Shown in pieces: positions 1-8,642 of a DNA stretch of 64,000 nt (position 1 is the first letter of the stretch; every line of letters begins with the position of its first letter). Where the stretch lies: positions 1-64,000 of the forward strand of contig JAFQEJ010000049.1 in NCBI GenBank assembly GCA_017399105.1, read 5' to 3'. A program made the translations under genes and the position numbers. A model generated the notes under the pieces. That model saw only the letters and a program-made list of their open reading frames with translations. It searched no databases and was not told where the DNA came from. The stretch is from Clostridia bacterium. Its GTDB lineage: Bacteria; Bacillota; Clostridia; Oscillospirales; CAG-272.

Positions 1-225
1 AGAAATAAATCTTGCCGGGCGTTCGATGCAGCACATCAAATGACAGAAGTGCTGACAGATGATGCCGCTGTGACCGCATCCGCTTGCTCCGATGCGAGGG
101 GCATTTTTGAGCAGCTCGACGGCAGAAGCGAAGGCTTCGTCGTCGAAATAATCAAGCATTTCTTCGATGCATTCTTTTTCAATTAAGTAGGCATCCTTTG
201 CCGCTTTTATAGATTCCGATTTCAT
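1..225 (-). CDS. SIS-domain sugar isomerase-like protein (3' part missing, runs off left edge)
   Basis: Only the first 75 codons lie in the window. The reading starts MKSESIKAAKDAYL and reaches a glycine-rich GASGCGHSG segment, which looks like the phosphosugar-binding loop at the start of a SIS (sugar isomerase) domain as in KpsF/GutQ-type proteins. The start is supported by a GGAGG at 231-235, five bases upstream of the ATG. SIS proteins isomerise phosphosugars or sense them in regulators; with no catalytic part visible, the substrate cannot be given. It is transcribed away from the lipoprotein pair at 297-3502 on the same strand, and may belong to the same sugar-related transcript. Confidence 0.7.
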   Translation of the reverse strand, partial: MKSESIKAAKDAYLIEKECIEEMLDYFDDEAFASAVELLKNAPRIGASGCGHSGIICQHFCHLMCCIERPARFIS

Positions 226-296
226 ACTTACCTCCATGGATTGATGCTATAATTCCATAAATGTTTGATTCCTTTCGTTTATTTAAATTAATAAAC

Positions 297-2111
297 TCAT
301 TCAGCAAGTTCGATTACAGCTTCTGAAATGCAGAAGGGAGCATCTGCATGATAGGAAATACGTACGTCAGCATAGCCGCCGTAGAAAAGTTTATTAAAGC
401 CGGCATCTTTGATTTTAAAGGTGACGGTCTTCCATGTACCGCTTCCTTTTGTGTTCACCGTCTTGTAGGCTGCAACATTACCATCCTTATCATTATATTC
501 GATAACAATCATTCCTTTTACAGAATCAAAATAAGTAATTGTAAAGTTAATCTTATTGATATCGGGTGTTAATAGTTTATCAGCATCAAAGTGAATGTAG
601 CAGAGAGGATCGGCAGAAGCGGCAAGGACACGGCTGTATCTTCCCTCATACATTTCAATTTTCGCATCTCCGACACCGTTGATTTTTACAAAGTTCAGTC
701 CGTTCACAACCTCATTTCCCAGCTCATCAAAGCCGTAGGTCAGCGGGAAAGAAAGCTGATTGGCTGCTATACCTGCAAGATATGCCTCACTGTCTGTGCC
801 GTTGATGAATTTATAGAGCACGTTCCATGCTTCGCTGTATTCGTTCTGATCCGAGATCAGCCAGTAAGTATAATCCGATTTGGGGTCGCCATACAGTTCC
901 CACCAGTAGGCATGGGAGAAGCCTTTTTCTCTAGCAATACGCAGTACGCGCTCGGCAATATCCGCTCTCATCTGGGAGCCAAGCTCATGAGGCCAGCCGA
1001 ACTCACCGATATAGCAGCGGGATGCGCCGTCTGAACGGTTCTCGGAGACAATCTTCAGCATGGCATCCAACGCTGCGGCGAAGGTTTCATCATTCTCCTG
1101 AGTATCGTAGCAGGAGTATGCATAGAAATCACAGTAGGTATAGGGAACAGCGTTATAGAGCACGCAGGGATTGCCGTTCATACCGTCGATGTTGCGATTG
1201 ACTTCGATGGCATGATAGACATAGACATCGCTGCAGCCTGCTGCTTTTCTTGCGGCTGTGACAGCATCCTGACGGGTGTTTGTCCAGCGGATGAATCGGT
1301 CAAAGATTTCCTCGGTGGGATACTGCCTGTTATCCGAAGCGGGGACGCACGCCCAGTCACTCTCCCAGTTCTGAATGATGAAGGTCTTGCCAGTGCCCTC
1401 ATACTTTTTGCATAGGTAGTAGGTCAGCTCATAAAGCTGCTCATATTCCAGCTTGCGTGCAGCCTCGGGGAACTGAGAGCTGAAGTAAACTGCCGGATGA
1501 CCGAATTCGCTTGTGAATATGTATGTGCCCAGCACATAGGTATCGAGATCCATATCGAAAAGTTCGAGGTAATAGGGATGCGAAACCATATCCACAGGGG
1601 TATTCATCTCGGCATCTCCCCACTGATCGTAGGTATAATAGGAAGTCTGATTGAGATGAGTAACATAAGTTTTAATGGTAGAAGCGCCAAGCTCCAGCGT
1701 TGTCTTTGCACCGTCGGTGAAGGTATCCGATCCGCTTCTCGAATAGCGCGGCCAAATGTGGTTGGCGCCAACAAATTGCGGTTTCGTGTTGTCCTCGCCA
1801 CGGTTGTGAGCGGGGAAGGTAACATCGGTGTTTCGCTTGGATGTCATGTCATCGTTTGCTTCGGGGATCGTGTAGGTCGGGATGGTAATACCTCCCGCCA
1901 CATGGGATTCGATTGTGTAGGATTTTGTCATTTGGGAATCCTCCTGTGTATCCTTTCCTACCACCTGTGACTTCGGCGGAATATATTCATAGGTTTCCGC
2001 AGCATCCGTATCGGCTGCTGCCATTGTTTCGTCTGCAGTATTTGCGTCACCGCACGCAGCAAGGATAACAGCAAGCATCAACAGCAGAATGAGTTGTACC
2101 GTTTGTTTCAT
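297..2111 (-). CDS. Putative glycosidase lipoprotein with C-terminal beta domain (paralogue A)
   Basis: A 604-residue secreted lipoprotein: signal peptide and lipobox LAAC with Cys20. The central region (about 100-440) looks like a TIM-barrel glycosidase. Two acidic motifs, NWESDW (Glu250) and YIGEFGW (Glu370), are spaced like the acid/base and nucleophile of clan GH-A enzymes; that role is inference and no family is assigned. The last 150 residues form an extra domain resembling a carbohydrate-binding beta-sandwich, absent from the upstream paralogue. The start is the ATG at 2109-2111 after AAGGAGG (2118-2124), not the longer open frame. It lies 38 bases downstream of paralogue B and is probably co-transcribed with it. 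Substrate unknown. Confidence 0.75.
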   Translation of the reverse strand: MKQTVQLILLLMLAVILAACGDANTADETMAAADTDAAETYEYIPPKSQVVGKDTQEDSQMTKSYTIESHVAGGITIPTYTIPEANDDMTSKRNTDVTFPAHNRGEDNTKPQFVGANHIWPRYSRSGSDTFTDGAKTTLELGASTIKTYVTHLNQTSYYTYDQWGDAEMNTPVDMVSHPYYLELFDMDLDTYVLGTYIFTSEFGHPAVYFSSQFPEAARKLEYEQLYELTYYLCKKYEGTGKTFIIQNWESDWACVPASDNRQYPTEEIFDRFIRWTNTRQDAVTAARKAAGCSDVYVYHAIEVNRNIDGMNGNPCVLYNAVPYTYCDFYAYSCYDTQENDETFAAALDAMLKIVSENRSDGASRCYIGEFGWPHELGSQMRADIAERVLRIAREKGFSHAYWWELYGDPKSDYTYWLISDQNEYSEAWNVLYKFINGTDSEAYLAGIAANQLSFPLTYGFDELGNEVVNGLNFVKINGVGDAKIEMYEGRYSRVLAASADPLCYIHFDADKLLTPDINKINFTITYFDSVKGMIVIEYNDKDGNVAAYKTVNTKGSGTWKTVTFKIKDAGFNKLFYGGYADVRISYHADAPFCISEAVIELAE

Positions 2112-2149
2112 GAATATCCTCCTTAATATTGCATCAGATTTCCGATTCC

Positions 2150-3502
2150 TTATGCATGATATGCTTCGCAGTCTTTGCCGTTGACAAATTTGTACAGCTT
2201 GTTCCAAGCCTCGCTGTATTCATTCTGATCCGAGATCAGCCAATAGGTGTGCTCCGATTTTATGTATCCGTACAGTTCCCACCAGTAAGCATGGGAGAAG
2301 CCTTTTTCTCTCGCAATGCGCAGGACGCGTTCGGCGATATCGGTTCTCATCTGGGAACCAAGCTCATGAGGCCAGCCGAACTCACCGATATAGCAGCGGG
2401 ATGCGCCGCCGGCACGGTTCTCAGATGCGATCTTTAGCATGGTATCAAGCGAAGCCGCAAAGGTTTCGTCATTTTCCTGGGTATCATAGCAGGAGTAGGC
2501 ATAGAAATCGCAGTAGGTATAGGGTACCGCATCATAGAGCACACAGGGATGACCGTTCATACCGTCGATATTGCGGTTAACCTCAATGGCATGGTAGACA
2601 TAGACATCGCTGCAGCCTGCAGCCTCTCTTGCCGCCATGACCGCATCCTGACGGGTGTTTGTCCAGCGGATGAAGCGGTCGAGGATATCCTTTGTGGGAT
2701 ACTCTCTGTTTTCCGAATAGGGCACACAAGCCCAGTCGCTCTCCCAGTTCTGAATGATGAAGGTCTTGCCTGTTCCTTCGTACTTCTTGCAGAGGTAGTA
2801 GGTCAGCTCATACAGCTGTTCATACTCCAGTTTTCTTGCCTCTTCGGGGAAATGGGAGCTGAAGTAAACAGCCGGATGACCGAATTCACTTGTAAATATG
2901 TATGTACCCAGTACATAGGTATCAAGTTCCATATCAAAGAGCGCGAGGTAATAGGGATGCGTAACCATATCCACAGGAGTGTTCATCTCGGCATCTCCCC
3001 ACTGATCAGCGGTATAATAGGAGGTCTTATTGAGATGTGTGACATAGGTCTTTATGGTAGAAGCGCCCAGCTCCAGAGTTGTTTTGGCACCATCGGTCAG
3101 AGTATCCGAGCCGCTTCTGGAATAGCGGGGCCAGATGTGGTTGGCACCGACGAACTGAGAATTGGTATTATCCTCGCCGCGGTTATGTGCCGGGAAGGTA
3201 ACATCGGTGTTTCGCTTGGATGTCATGTCATCGTTTGCTTCGGGGATCGTGTAGGTCGGGATGGTAATACCTCCCGCTTCATGGGCATCGATGGTGTAGG
3301 ATTTTGTCATTTCATCATCTCCTTGAACTGCTTCATTTTGTGTTGTCGGATCGATTGTCTGCGTTTTTGGCGGAATATATTCATGGGTTTCGGCTGCGGT
3401 TGTCCCCGCGGTATTCTCTGCCCCTGTCGCAGCCGCCTCGCCGCACGAAAACAGCGAAAAGGCAAGCAGCAGGGCAGCGAGCATCAGAATTCTTTTTTTC
3501 AT
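2150..3502 (-). CDS. Putative glycosidase lipoprotein (paralogue B, no C-terminal domain)
   Basis: A 450-residue lipoprotein (signal peptide, lipobox FSC with Cys20) closely related along its whole length to the gene just downstream, including the NWESDW (Glu254) and YIGEFGW (Glu374) motifs. Several stretches of DNA, such as around 1830-1895 and 3205-3270, are almost identical, which points to a recent tandem duplication or gene conversion. It ends shortly after the barrel where paralogue A carries an added beta domain. A GAGGAGGT at 3506-3513 supports the start. A putative promoter and an inverted repeat lie upstream in the divergent region with the GH2 gene, suggesting joint sugar control. 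Confidence 0.75.
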   Translation of the reverse strand: MKKRILMLAALLLAFSLFSCGEAAATGAENTAGTTAAETHEYIPPKTQTIDPTTQNEAVQGDDEMTKSYTIDAHEAGGITIPTYTIPEANDDMTSKRNTDVTFPAHNRGEDNTNSQFVGANHIWPRYSRSGSDTLTDGAKTTLELGASTIKTYVTHLNKTSYYTADQWGDAEMNTPVDMVTHPYYLALFDMELDTYVLGTYIFTSEFGHPAVYFSSHFPEEARKLEYEQLYELTYYLCKKYEGTGKTFIIQNWESDWACVPYSENREYPTKDILDRFIRWTNTRQDAVMAAREAAGCSDVYVYHAIEVNRNIDGMNGHPCVLYDAVPYTYCDFYAYSCYDTQENDETFAASLDTMLKIASENRAGGASRCYIGEFGWPHELGSQMRTDIAERVLRIAREKGFSHAYWWELYGYIKSEHTYWLISDQNEYSEAWNKLYKFVNGKDCEAYHA

Positions 3503-3546
3503 GATACCTCCTCTGTTTCTGCGTAATAATTTCCTGTGCTGATTCT

Positions 3547-3584
3547 ATTATATACGATTTTCACAAGATTGCACGAACAATCTT
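3547..3584 (-). promoter_or_regulatory. Putative promoter -10 and operator-like inverted repeat
   Basis: On the minus strand a TATAAT (-10) lies at 3547-3552. A perfect inverted repeat, AAGATTGcacgaaCAATCTT, occupies 3565-3584, just where the -35 region would be. No good -35 hexamer is visible. The position between divergent glycosidase genes suggests a repressor or activator site; the regulator is not identified. Confidence 0.45.
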
Positions 3585-3637
3585 CGCAATAAACGGCTAT
3601 ATTTACGAAACATATGGAAAATCACGAAAATTTATGA

Positions 3638-3643
3638 TATACT
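3638..3643 (+). promoter_or_regulatory. Putative -10 element of GH2-GH38 operon
   Basis: TATACT at 3638-3643 lies 43 bases before the GH2 start. The corresponding -35 position (3615-3620, TGGAAA) is poor, so the promoter may depend on an activator. Confidence 0.35.
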
Positions 3644-3685
3644 ATGCTCGCAAAGAAAAAGAAAAAATGCCAAGGAGGCACCATT

Positions 3686-5950
3686 ATGTACGATCAATCT
3701 TCCTATATTAAAATAACCGAAAACTGGACACTGGCAGGCTACTATACCTTTGGCCCCTTTGTGGGTGCTGCCATGGAGAACGGCAGTCTTCCCTTCCCCT
3801 GTGTCACCTGCAAGGCTCATGTTCCGGGCAGTGTAACAGCAGATCTTGTCGCAGCGGGTGAACTGGAGAATCCTTATTATGAAAAAAACACTTTGAATCG
3901 GGAGTGGATTGGCAACAGGCACTGGGTTTATACCAATGAGAGCATCATCATTCCCGAATCGATGATGGGAAAGCGTCTGCGTCTGATCTTTCTGGGCGTT
4001 GACTACAAAGCGCATTTCTACTTCAACGGACAGCGCCTTGGTGAGCATACCGGCATGTTCGAGGAGATTGTCTTCGACATCACCGACACAGTGAAGTTCG
4101 GTGAGGCGAATACCCTGCGTATCTGCCTTGAGCACACGCCCTTCGAGCATAGCTATACCGGCTATATCACAGAAAAATCTACCGTTAAGACCCATTGCAG
4201 CTATCGCTGGGATTTCTGCCCTCGCATGGTTGACTGCGGTATTTATGACGAGGTACTGATTGCTGCTGACGGCGGAGTCGCACCCACCTATATCACCCCT
4301 CTCTGGGACGGTGAGCGGCTGGAGGTTCGCTATGCACTTGACGGCAGCGCGTCAAAGATGAAGGCTGAGCTGATCTATAATGGGGTTTGTGAAACTGAAG
4401 CTACAGCCAAAGCAGGCGATGCAGTGACGCTGAAGCCGCAGAATCCAAGGCTCTGGTTCCCTGCCGGTGCGGGTGAGCAGCCCATGTACTGTCTCAAGCT
4501 GACTCCTATGGGTGAGAATGGTGAGGTACTTGGTGAGTTCTGCGTTGAAACCGCGCTGAGATCGCTCTCCTACAAGCAATGCCCTGATGCACCTGCCGAT
4601 GCAATCCCCTATAAGCTCCATGTGAACGGTAAGTATATCCGCATGAACGGCGTTAATCTCTGTCCTGTCGATCTCATGTTCGGTTCCGTTACCGATGAGC
4701 GTTATGAGCGTCTGGTCAATCAGATCCGCGACGGAGGCTTCAATGCAGTAAGAATGTGGGGCGGCGGTAATCTGGAGCGGGAGATTTTCTACACCCTTTG
4801 TGACCGTGCCGGTATTGTTATTCTCCATGATTTCCTCCAGTCGAATATCACAAACTGCTGCCTGCCCAACCATGAACCTGAATTTCTTTCCTTCTTCGGC
4901 GGTATCATGACCAATGTGGCACGAAAGCTGTCCTCTCACCCCTGCATCGTCATGTACTCGGGAGGCAACGAAATCCGCGATCCCGCCACAGGCTCCACCA
5001 TCGGCTATGACGACCCCAACATCGCCATGCTGGGAAGAATTGTGGAGGAGTGCTCCCCCGGCACCCTCTTCCTGCCTACCTGCGGCTCGGGCCCCTATCC
5101 GCTGGTCGATCCCGATCACAGCGAGCGCTATTACCACGATGTCCATGGGCCTTGGGTGTATATGGGTGTTGAGGCAGCCTACTCTCTCTGGAACAATCAG
5201 CGCGCCATGTACAATTCTGAGTTTGGCTGCAACGGCATGACCAACCTCTCGACCCTTGAAAAAATCCTCGCTCCCGATGCCTTTGAGATTCCTCTTGCCG
5301 AGTGGATTACCAATCCCCGTATCCGACACCACCATGACGGTTGGGATACCTACTACAGAGACAGCAGCCTCTTCGGCGAACTGAATCTGAAGGAATACAT
5401 TGCCATTAGCCAGTATCTTATGGGTGAAGGCATCCGCTATGCGCTGGAATCGGGCAGACGCAGAGATGGCGAAAACTGCGGCATGCTGGTCTGGCAGATG
5501 AATGAGCCCTGGCCCAACTCGGCATGCACCAATCTGGTCGATTACTACGGCACCCCCAAGCTTGCCTACTATATGGCAAGAGAAGCACTCGCTCCCCTCC
5601 ATGCCTCCATCGAATATGACAGACTGACCGCTAAAAAAGGCGATTCTCTTCATGTCACGCCCTACATCCATGCACCGGAGGCAGGTCTGTCCTACAAGCT
5701 TACCATTTCCATCGACGGAGATATACATACCTTTGAAGGCATCACCTCGGATACCCCCCTGCAGTTGGATACGATTGGCTACACAGCTCCCGAAAAGGAT
5801 GCCTACCGTGTTACCCTTACGCTCGAGATCGGAGATAAGCGAAACGATATCACCTATCTCTTCTTCACCGGCGAGACCCTCTCCCGCGAGGCGGTATTTG
5901 CATACATCAAGAAATACTACAGCGAAGCAGAAGCTGCTTCTCTCATCTAA
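3686..5950 (+). CDS. Glycoside hydrolase family 2, beta-mannosidase-like
   Basis: A 754-residue cytoplasmic-type GH2 enzyme (no signal peptide). It has an N-terminal jelly-roll sugar-binding domain with the RWDFCPRM motif, an immunoglobulin-like middle domain and a TIM barrel. The barrel carries FNAVRMWGGG, the acid/base Glu429 in YSGGNE and the nucleophile Glu512 in YNSEFG, as in beta-mannosidases. Beta-mannosidases release mannose from the non-reducing end of beta-mannosides; other GH2 activities cannot be excluded. The start is the ATG after AAGGAGG (3673-3679), 14 codons inside the longest frame. It precedes a GH38 gene by 18 bases, so both probably act on imported manno-oligosaccharides. 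Confidence 0.85.
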   Translation: MYDQSSYIKITENWTLAGYYTFGPFVGAAMENGSLPFPCVTCKAHVPGSVTADLVAAGELENPYYEKNTLNREWIGNRHWVYTNESIIIPESMMGKRLRLIFLGVDYKAHFYFNGQRLGEHTGMFEEIVFDITDTVKFGEANTLRICLEHTPFEHSYTGYITEKSTVKTHCSYRWDFCPRMVDCGIYDEVLIAADGGVAPTYITPLWDGERLEVRYALDGSASKMKAELIYNGVCETEATAKAGDAVTLKPQNPRLWFPAGAGEQPMYCLKLTPMGENGEVLGEFCVETALRSLSYKQCPDAPADAIPYKLHVNGKYIRMNGVNLCPVDLMFGSVTDERYERLVNQIRDGGFNAVRMWGGGNLEREIFYTLCDRAGIVILHDFLQSNITNCCLPNHEPEFLSFFGGIMTNVARKLSSHPCIVMYSGGNEIRDPATGSTIGYDDPNIAMLGRIVEECSPGTLFLPTCGSGPYPLVDPDHSERYYHDVHGPWVYMGVEAAYSLWNNQRAMYNSEFGCNGMTNLSTLEKILAPDAFEIPLAEWITNPRIRHHHDGWDTYYRDSSLFGELNLKEYIAISQYLMGEGIRYALESGRRRDGENCGMLVWQMNEPWPNSACTNLVDYYGTPKLAYYMAREALAPLHASIEYDRLTAKKGDSLHVTPYIHAPEAGLSYKLTISIDGDIHTFEGITSDTPLQLDTIGYTAPEKDAYRVTLTLEIGDKRNDITYLFFTGETLSREAVFAYIKKYYSEAEAASLI

Positions 5951-5968
5951 TACAAGGAGGACTTCCAT

Positions 5969-8566
5969 ATGAAACGCGATATCAACGATGTCCGCGAAAT
6001 CCACATGATTCCCTACTGCCACACCGACTACGCCTGGTGTAATATCCGTTCCTGGCATATCTGCCGCTATATCGCTTCCTATGAGCAGATGCTCATGAAG
6101 ATGCGCGAGAATTCCGAGTATACCGGAACACTGGACAACATTGTCCATTCGCTTGCCATCTTCCTGCGGTACCGTCCCGAGCTGGCTGATGAGCTGGTTC
6201 AGCGTGTGCGCGAAGGCAGAATCGCCGTTGTCAACGGCGGCTGGTCGCTTGCACGTCCTTCACAGGTGGGTGAGGAAACCTATCTTCGCAATATGATGGC
6301 ATCGGATGAAAAATTCCGCGAACTCTTCGGCGAAGATCTGCAGATTGACTGTCTTTTCAATGCCGACACCTCCTGCGGTCACCCCCAGATGCCTCAGATT
6401 GTACGTTTGATGGGCTATGACTCCTACTGCTTCCAGCGCCCCGAGCAGTATTTGAACAAAATGGGAATTCCAAAGGAATTTGTCTGGGAGGGCATTGACG
6501 GAAGCAAGGTTACCGTATCCCGCGGAATCTACGGCGGTCTCTTCATGGGCGATTATCTGGAGCAGCCGCCCACAGACGATCGCTGGGATGAGGTTTATGC
6601 AGGCTACAACACCTATGAGCTGGATGAGCATTTGAATCTGCTCCCCTCGCCTGTGATGGTACAGTTTGTGGGCTGTGACGATACCCTGCCCGACTACAAC
6701 ATCCGTGACCGCTTTATCTATGTGGATCAGTTTATCGAACAGTGGAACAAAAAGGAAAAGCCGAAAATGTTCTACTCCACCCTCAACCGTGTCTTTGAGG
6801 CGCTGAAAAAAGAAAATCTCCCCGCTGTCAAGGGAGATATCGATCCTTATGATCTGACCTACAATGTTCCCAAGAAGGGCAACAACTCCTTCTGGTACGC
6901 ACGCTATAAGGGAGAGCGTCTGCTCACCGAGATTGAAGCGACAGCCTCTATCGCCGCGGTCTACGGTATTCCCTATCCCGAAGAGAAGATCGATGCCCTC
7001 TGGAAATCGCTCTTTGAATTCACCGGTCACGCTATGGAATACATCCTGCGCGAGGACATCCCCGATCTCACCGATATTATCAAGACAACGCTCCATTCAG
7101 CTTCCAAGCTTCTGCGCGATCTGAAGCAGACGATTGCCGATGCAGTCTGCGGCATGGAGGAGAATGCTTATGCAGTCATCAATACTACAGCAACACCTCT
7201 CTGTCAGACAGTAAATTTTGCTCTTACAGCAACAGGTGGCATTTATGACTTCACCCTCGAAGATGAAGCAGGCAATCCCATTGATTTCTGTGTCATCGAT
7301 TATGCGGGAGGCGACAAGCCTTATGAGGATGCCAAGTATTCCTCCTGCATTGCAGCAGCTGATCTGACGGTTGCTCCCTATTCAGTCAAGAAGCTGAGAG
7401 CAGTCCGCACCGGTAAGAAGCGCGATCATCTCACAGCCGAGGAGCGCACAAATATGCTCACAGCCTACAATTCGGAGCATCTTGATCCCACCGATTTCAC
7501 CATCCATGCAGGCGGCATTGAGTACGTCTTTGAAGGACGCGAGCTCATGGAGATCAAACGCGGCGGAGAGATTATCCGCACCGGCAGACCGCTTGCCGAG
7601 CTCTGCTTCAATGCCACCGTTCCCACGGTTGACTGGCTCTATCACACCGGTGTTGTCACCCGCCATGTCTTTATGCCCGAGCATGCATACAGACTCACCG
7701 AAAGCAGCGTTTATACCTCCTACCGCATGGAAGGAAAGCTGAACGGACGGGATGTGACCCTCAAGCTGTCGGCTGGAAGCGACGGTATTCTCCACTTTGA
7801 GCCCAGCATCTTCGGTGATTATGAAGCCGGATATTATGCACTGGAGTTTGATACCGACGCAAGCAAAATTCTCACCTGTGATATCCACTTCGGTACACGA
7901 AAGCTCGACTTCAACGGCATCACCGCCGAGCATCCCATGTTTGATGACTGGGGCGAGGTTGAGACCCGCGGCGGCTTCCAGGCGAAATCCTATGTAAGCT
8001 TCAGCACGCCTGCGCCTATGGCTGCTTTCGGTATTGATACCGCATCCTACTGGAAGTACGATCTTACCGAGAACCGTGTATGCCTGATGCTGACCGCTCA
8101 GTTTGATATGGATCCCGAGCCTGATACACCTCGCACCGGACATCGCTGGGAGAGCTTCCTCGATCGCGAAGCCTTCGGCTGTGAAGGAAAGCACAGCTTC
8201 CACGCGGCAATTCTTCCCTTCGAGTGCGATCTTGCAAAGCTTGCAGTCACATCGCTGGCATTGAAGCATCCCATGGAAGCGAAGAAGGGCTTCAGTTCGA
8301 AGATGCAGGCTGTGGCTTCTCCTGCCATTGAAATCGCTGGTAATGGCATTGTTGTCACCGCATACCGCAGAGTAGGAGAAGAATGCGAGCTTCGCTTCTA
8401 CGAGACTCGCGGAGAGCACACAGCAGCTGTCCTTCATACAGAGAAAAACAGCTCCGCATACAAGTGCGATCTGAGAGGCAGAATAATCGAAGCACTTGAT
8501 GTAACCGATGGAAAAATCGATGTTGATGTCAAGCCTTATGAGATCATTACGATCCGAATGAAATAA
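5969..8566 (+). CDS. Glycoside hydrolase family 38, alpha-mannosidase-like
   Basis: An 865-residue protein without signal peptide. Its N-terminus has the GH38 pattern: IHMIPYCHTDYAW (His18, Asp20 as zinc ligands) and NADTSCGH (Asp133 at the position of the nucleophile and metal ligand, in a divergent form of the usual DxFGHS). A helical mid-domain and long beta-rich C-terminal domain follow, as usual for the family. The ATG follows AAGGAGG (5954-5960). It is the second gene of the GH2-GH38 operon. The divergent catalytic motif makes substrate prediction weaker than for the second GH38 gene at 41362. Confidence 0.85.
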   Translation: MKRDINDVREIHMIPYCHTDYAWCNIRSWHICRYIASYEQMLMKMRENSEYTGTLDNIVHSLAIFLRYRPELADELVQRVREGRIAVVNGGWSLARPSQVGEETYLRNMMASDEKFRELFGEDLQIDCLFNADTSCGHPQMPQIVRLMGYDSYCFQRPEQYLNKMGIPKEFVWEGIDGSKVTVSRGIYGGLFMGDYLEQPPTDDRWDEVYAGYNTYELDEHLNLLPSPVMVQFVGCDDTLPDYNIRDRFIYVDQFIEQWNKKEKPKMFYSTLNRVFEALKKENLPAVKGDIDPYDLTYNVPKKGNNSFWYARYKGERLLTEIEATASIAAVYGIPYPEEKIDALWKSLFEFTGHAMEYILREDIPDLTDIIKTTLHSASKLLRDLKQTIADAVCGMEENAYAVINTTATPLCQTVNFALTATGGIYDFTLEDEAGNPIDFCVIDYAGGDKPYEDAKYSSCIAAADLTVAPYSVKKLRAVRTGKKRDHLTAEERTNMLTAYNSEHLDPTDFTIHAGGIEYVFEGRELMEIKRGGEIIRTGRPLAELCFNATVPTVDWLYHTGVVTRHVFMPEHAYRLTESSVYTSYRMEGKLNGRDVTLKLSAGSDGILHFEPSIFGDYEAGYYALEFDTDASKILTCDIHFGTRKLDFNGITAEHPMFDDWGEVETRGGFQAKSYVSFSTPAPMAAFGIDTASYWKYDLTENRVCLMLTAQFDMDPEPDTPRTGHRWESFLDREAFGCEGKHSFHAAILPFECDLAKLAVTSLALKHPMEAKKGFSSKMQAVASPAIEIAGNGIVVTAYRRVGEECELRFYETRGEHTAAVLHTEKNSSAYKCDLRGRIIEALDVTDGKIDVDVKPYEIITIRMK

Positions 8567-8585
8567 ACCGAGACAAAAATAAAGA

Positions 8586-8626
8586 AGAGGCAGATGAAAA
8601 CCGGCTTTACAGTTTCATCTGCCTCT
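8586..8626 (-). terminator. Terminator between convergent GH38 and acyl-CoA synthetase genes
   Basis: A 14-bp perfect stem (8586-8599 with 8613-8626) with a 13-base loop. On the minus strand it is followed by a T-rich run (TTCTTTATTTTT), so it should end the synthetase transcript; it may also stop the plus-strand operon. Confidence 0.8.
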
Positions 8627-8642
8627 GTTGTATGATGCGTTA

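Noticed and set aside
4352..6148. Long minus-strand open frame across GH2 and GH38
   Set aside because: Antisense to two well-supported glycosidase genes; no ribosome-binding site and no recognisable domain.
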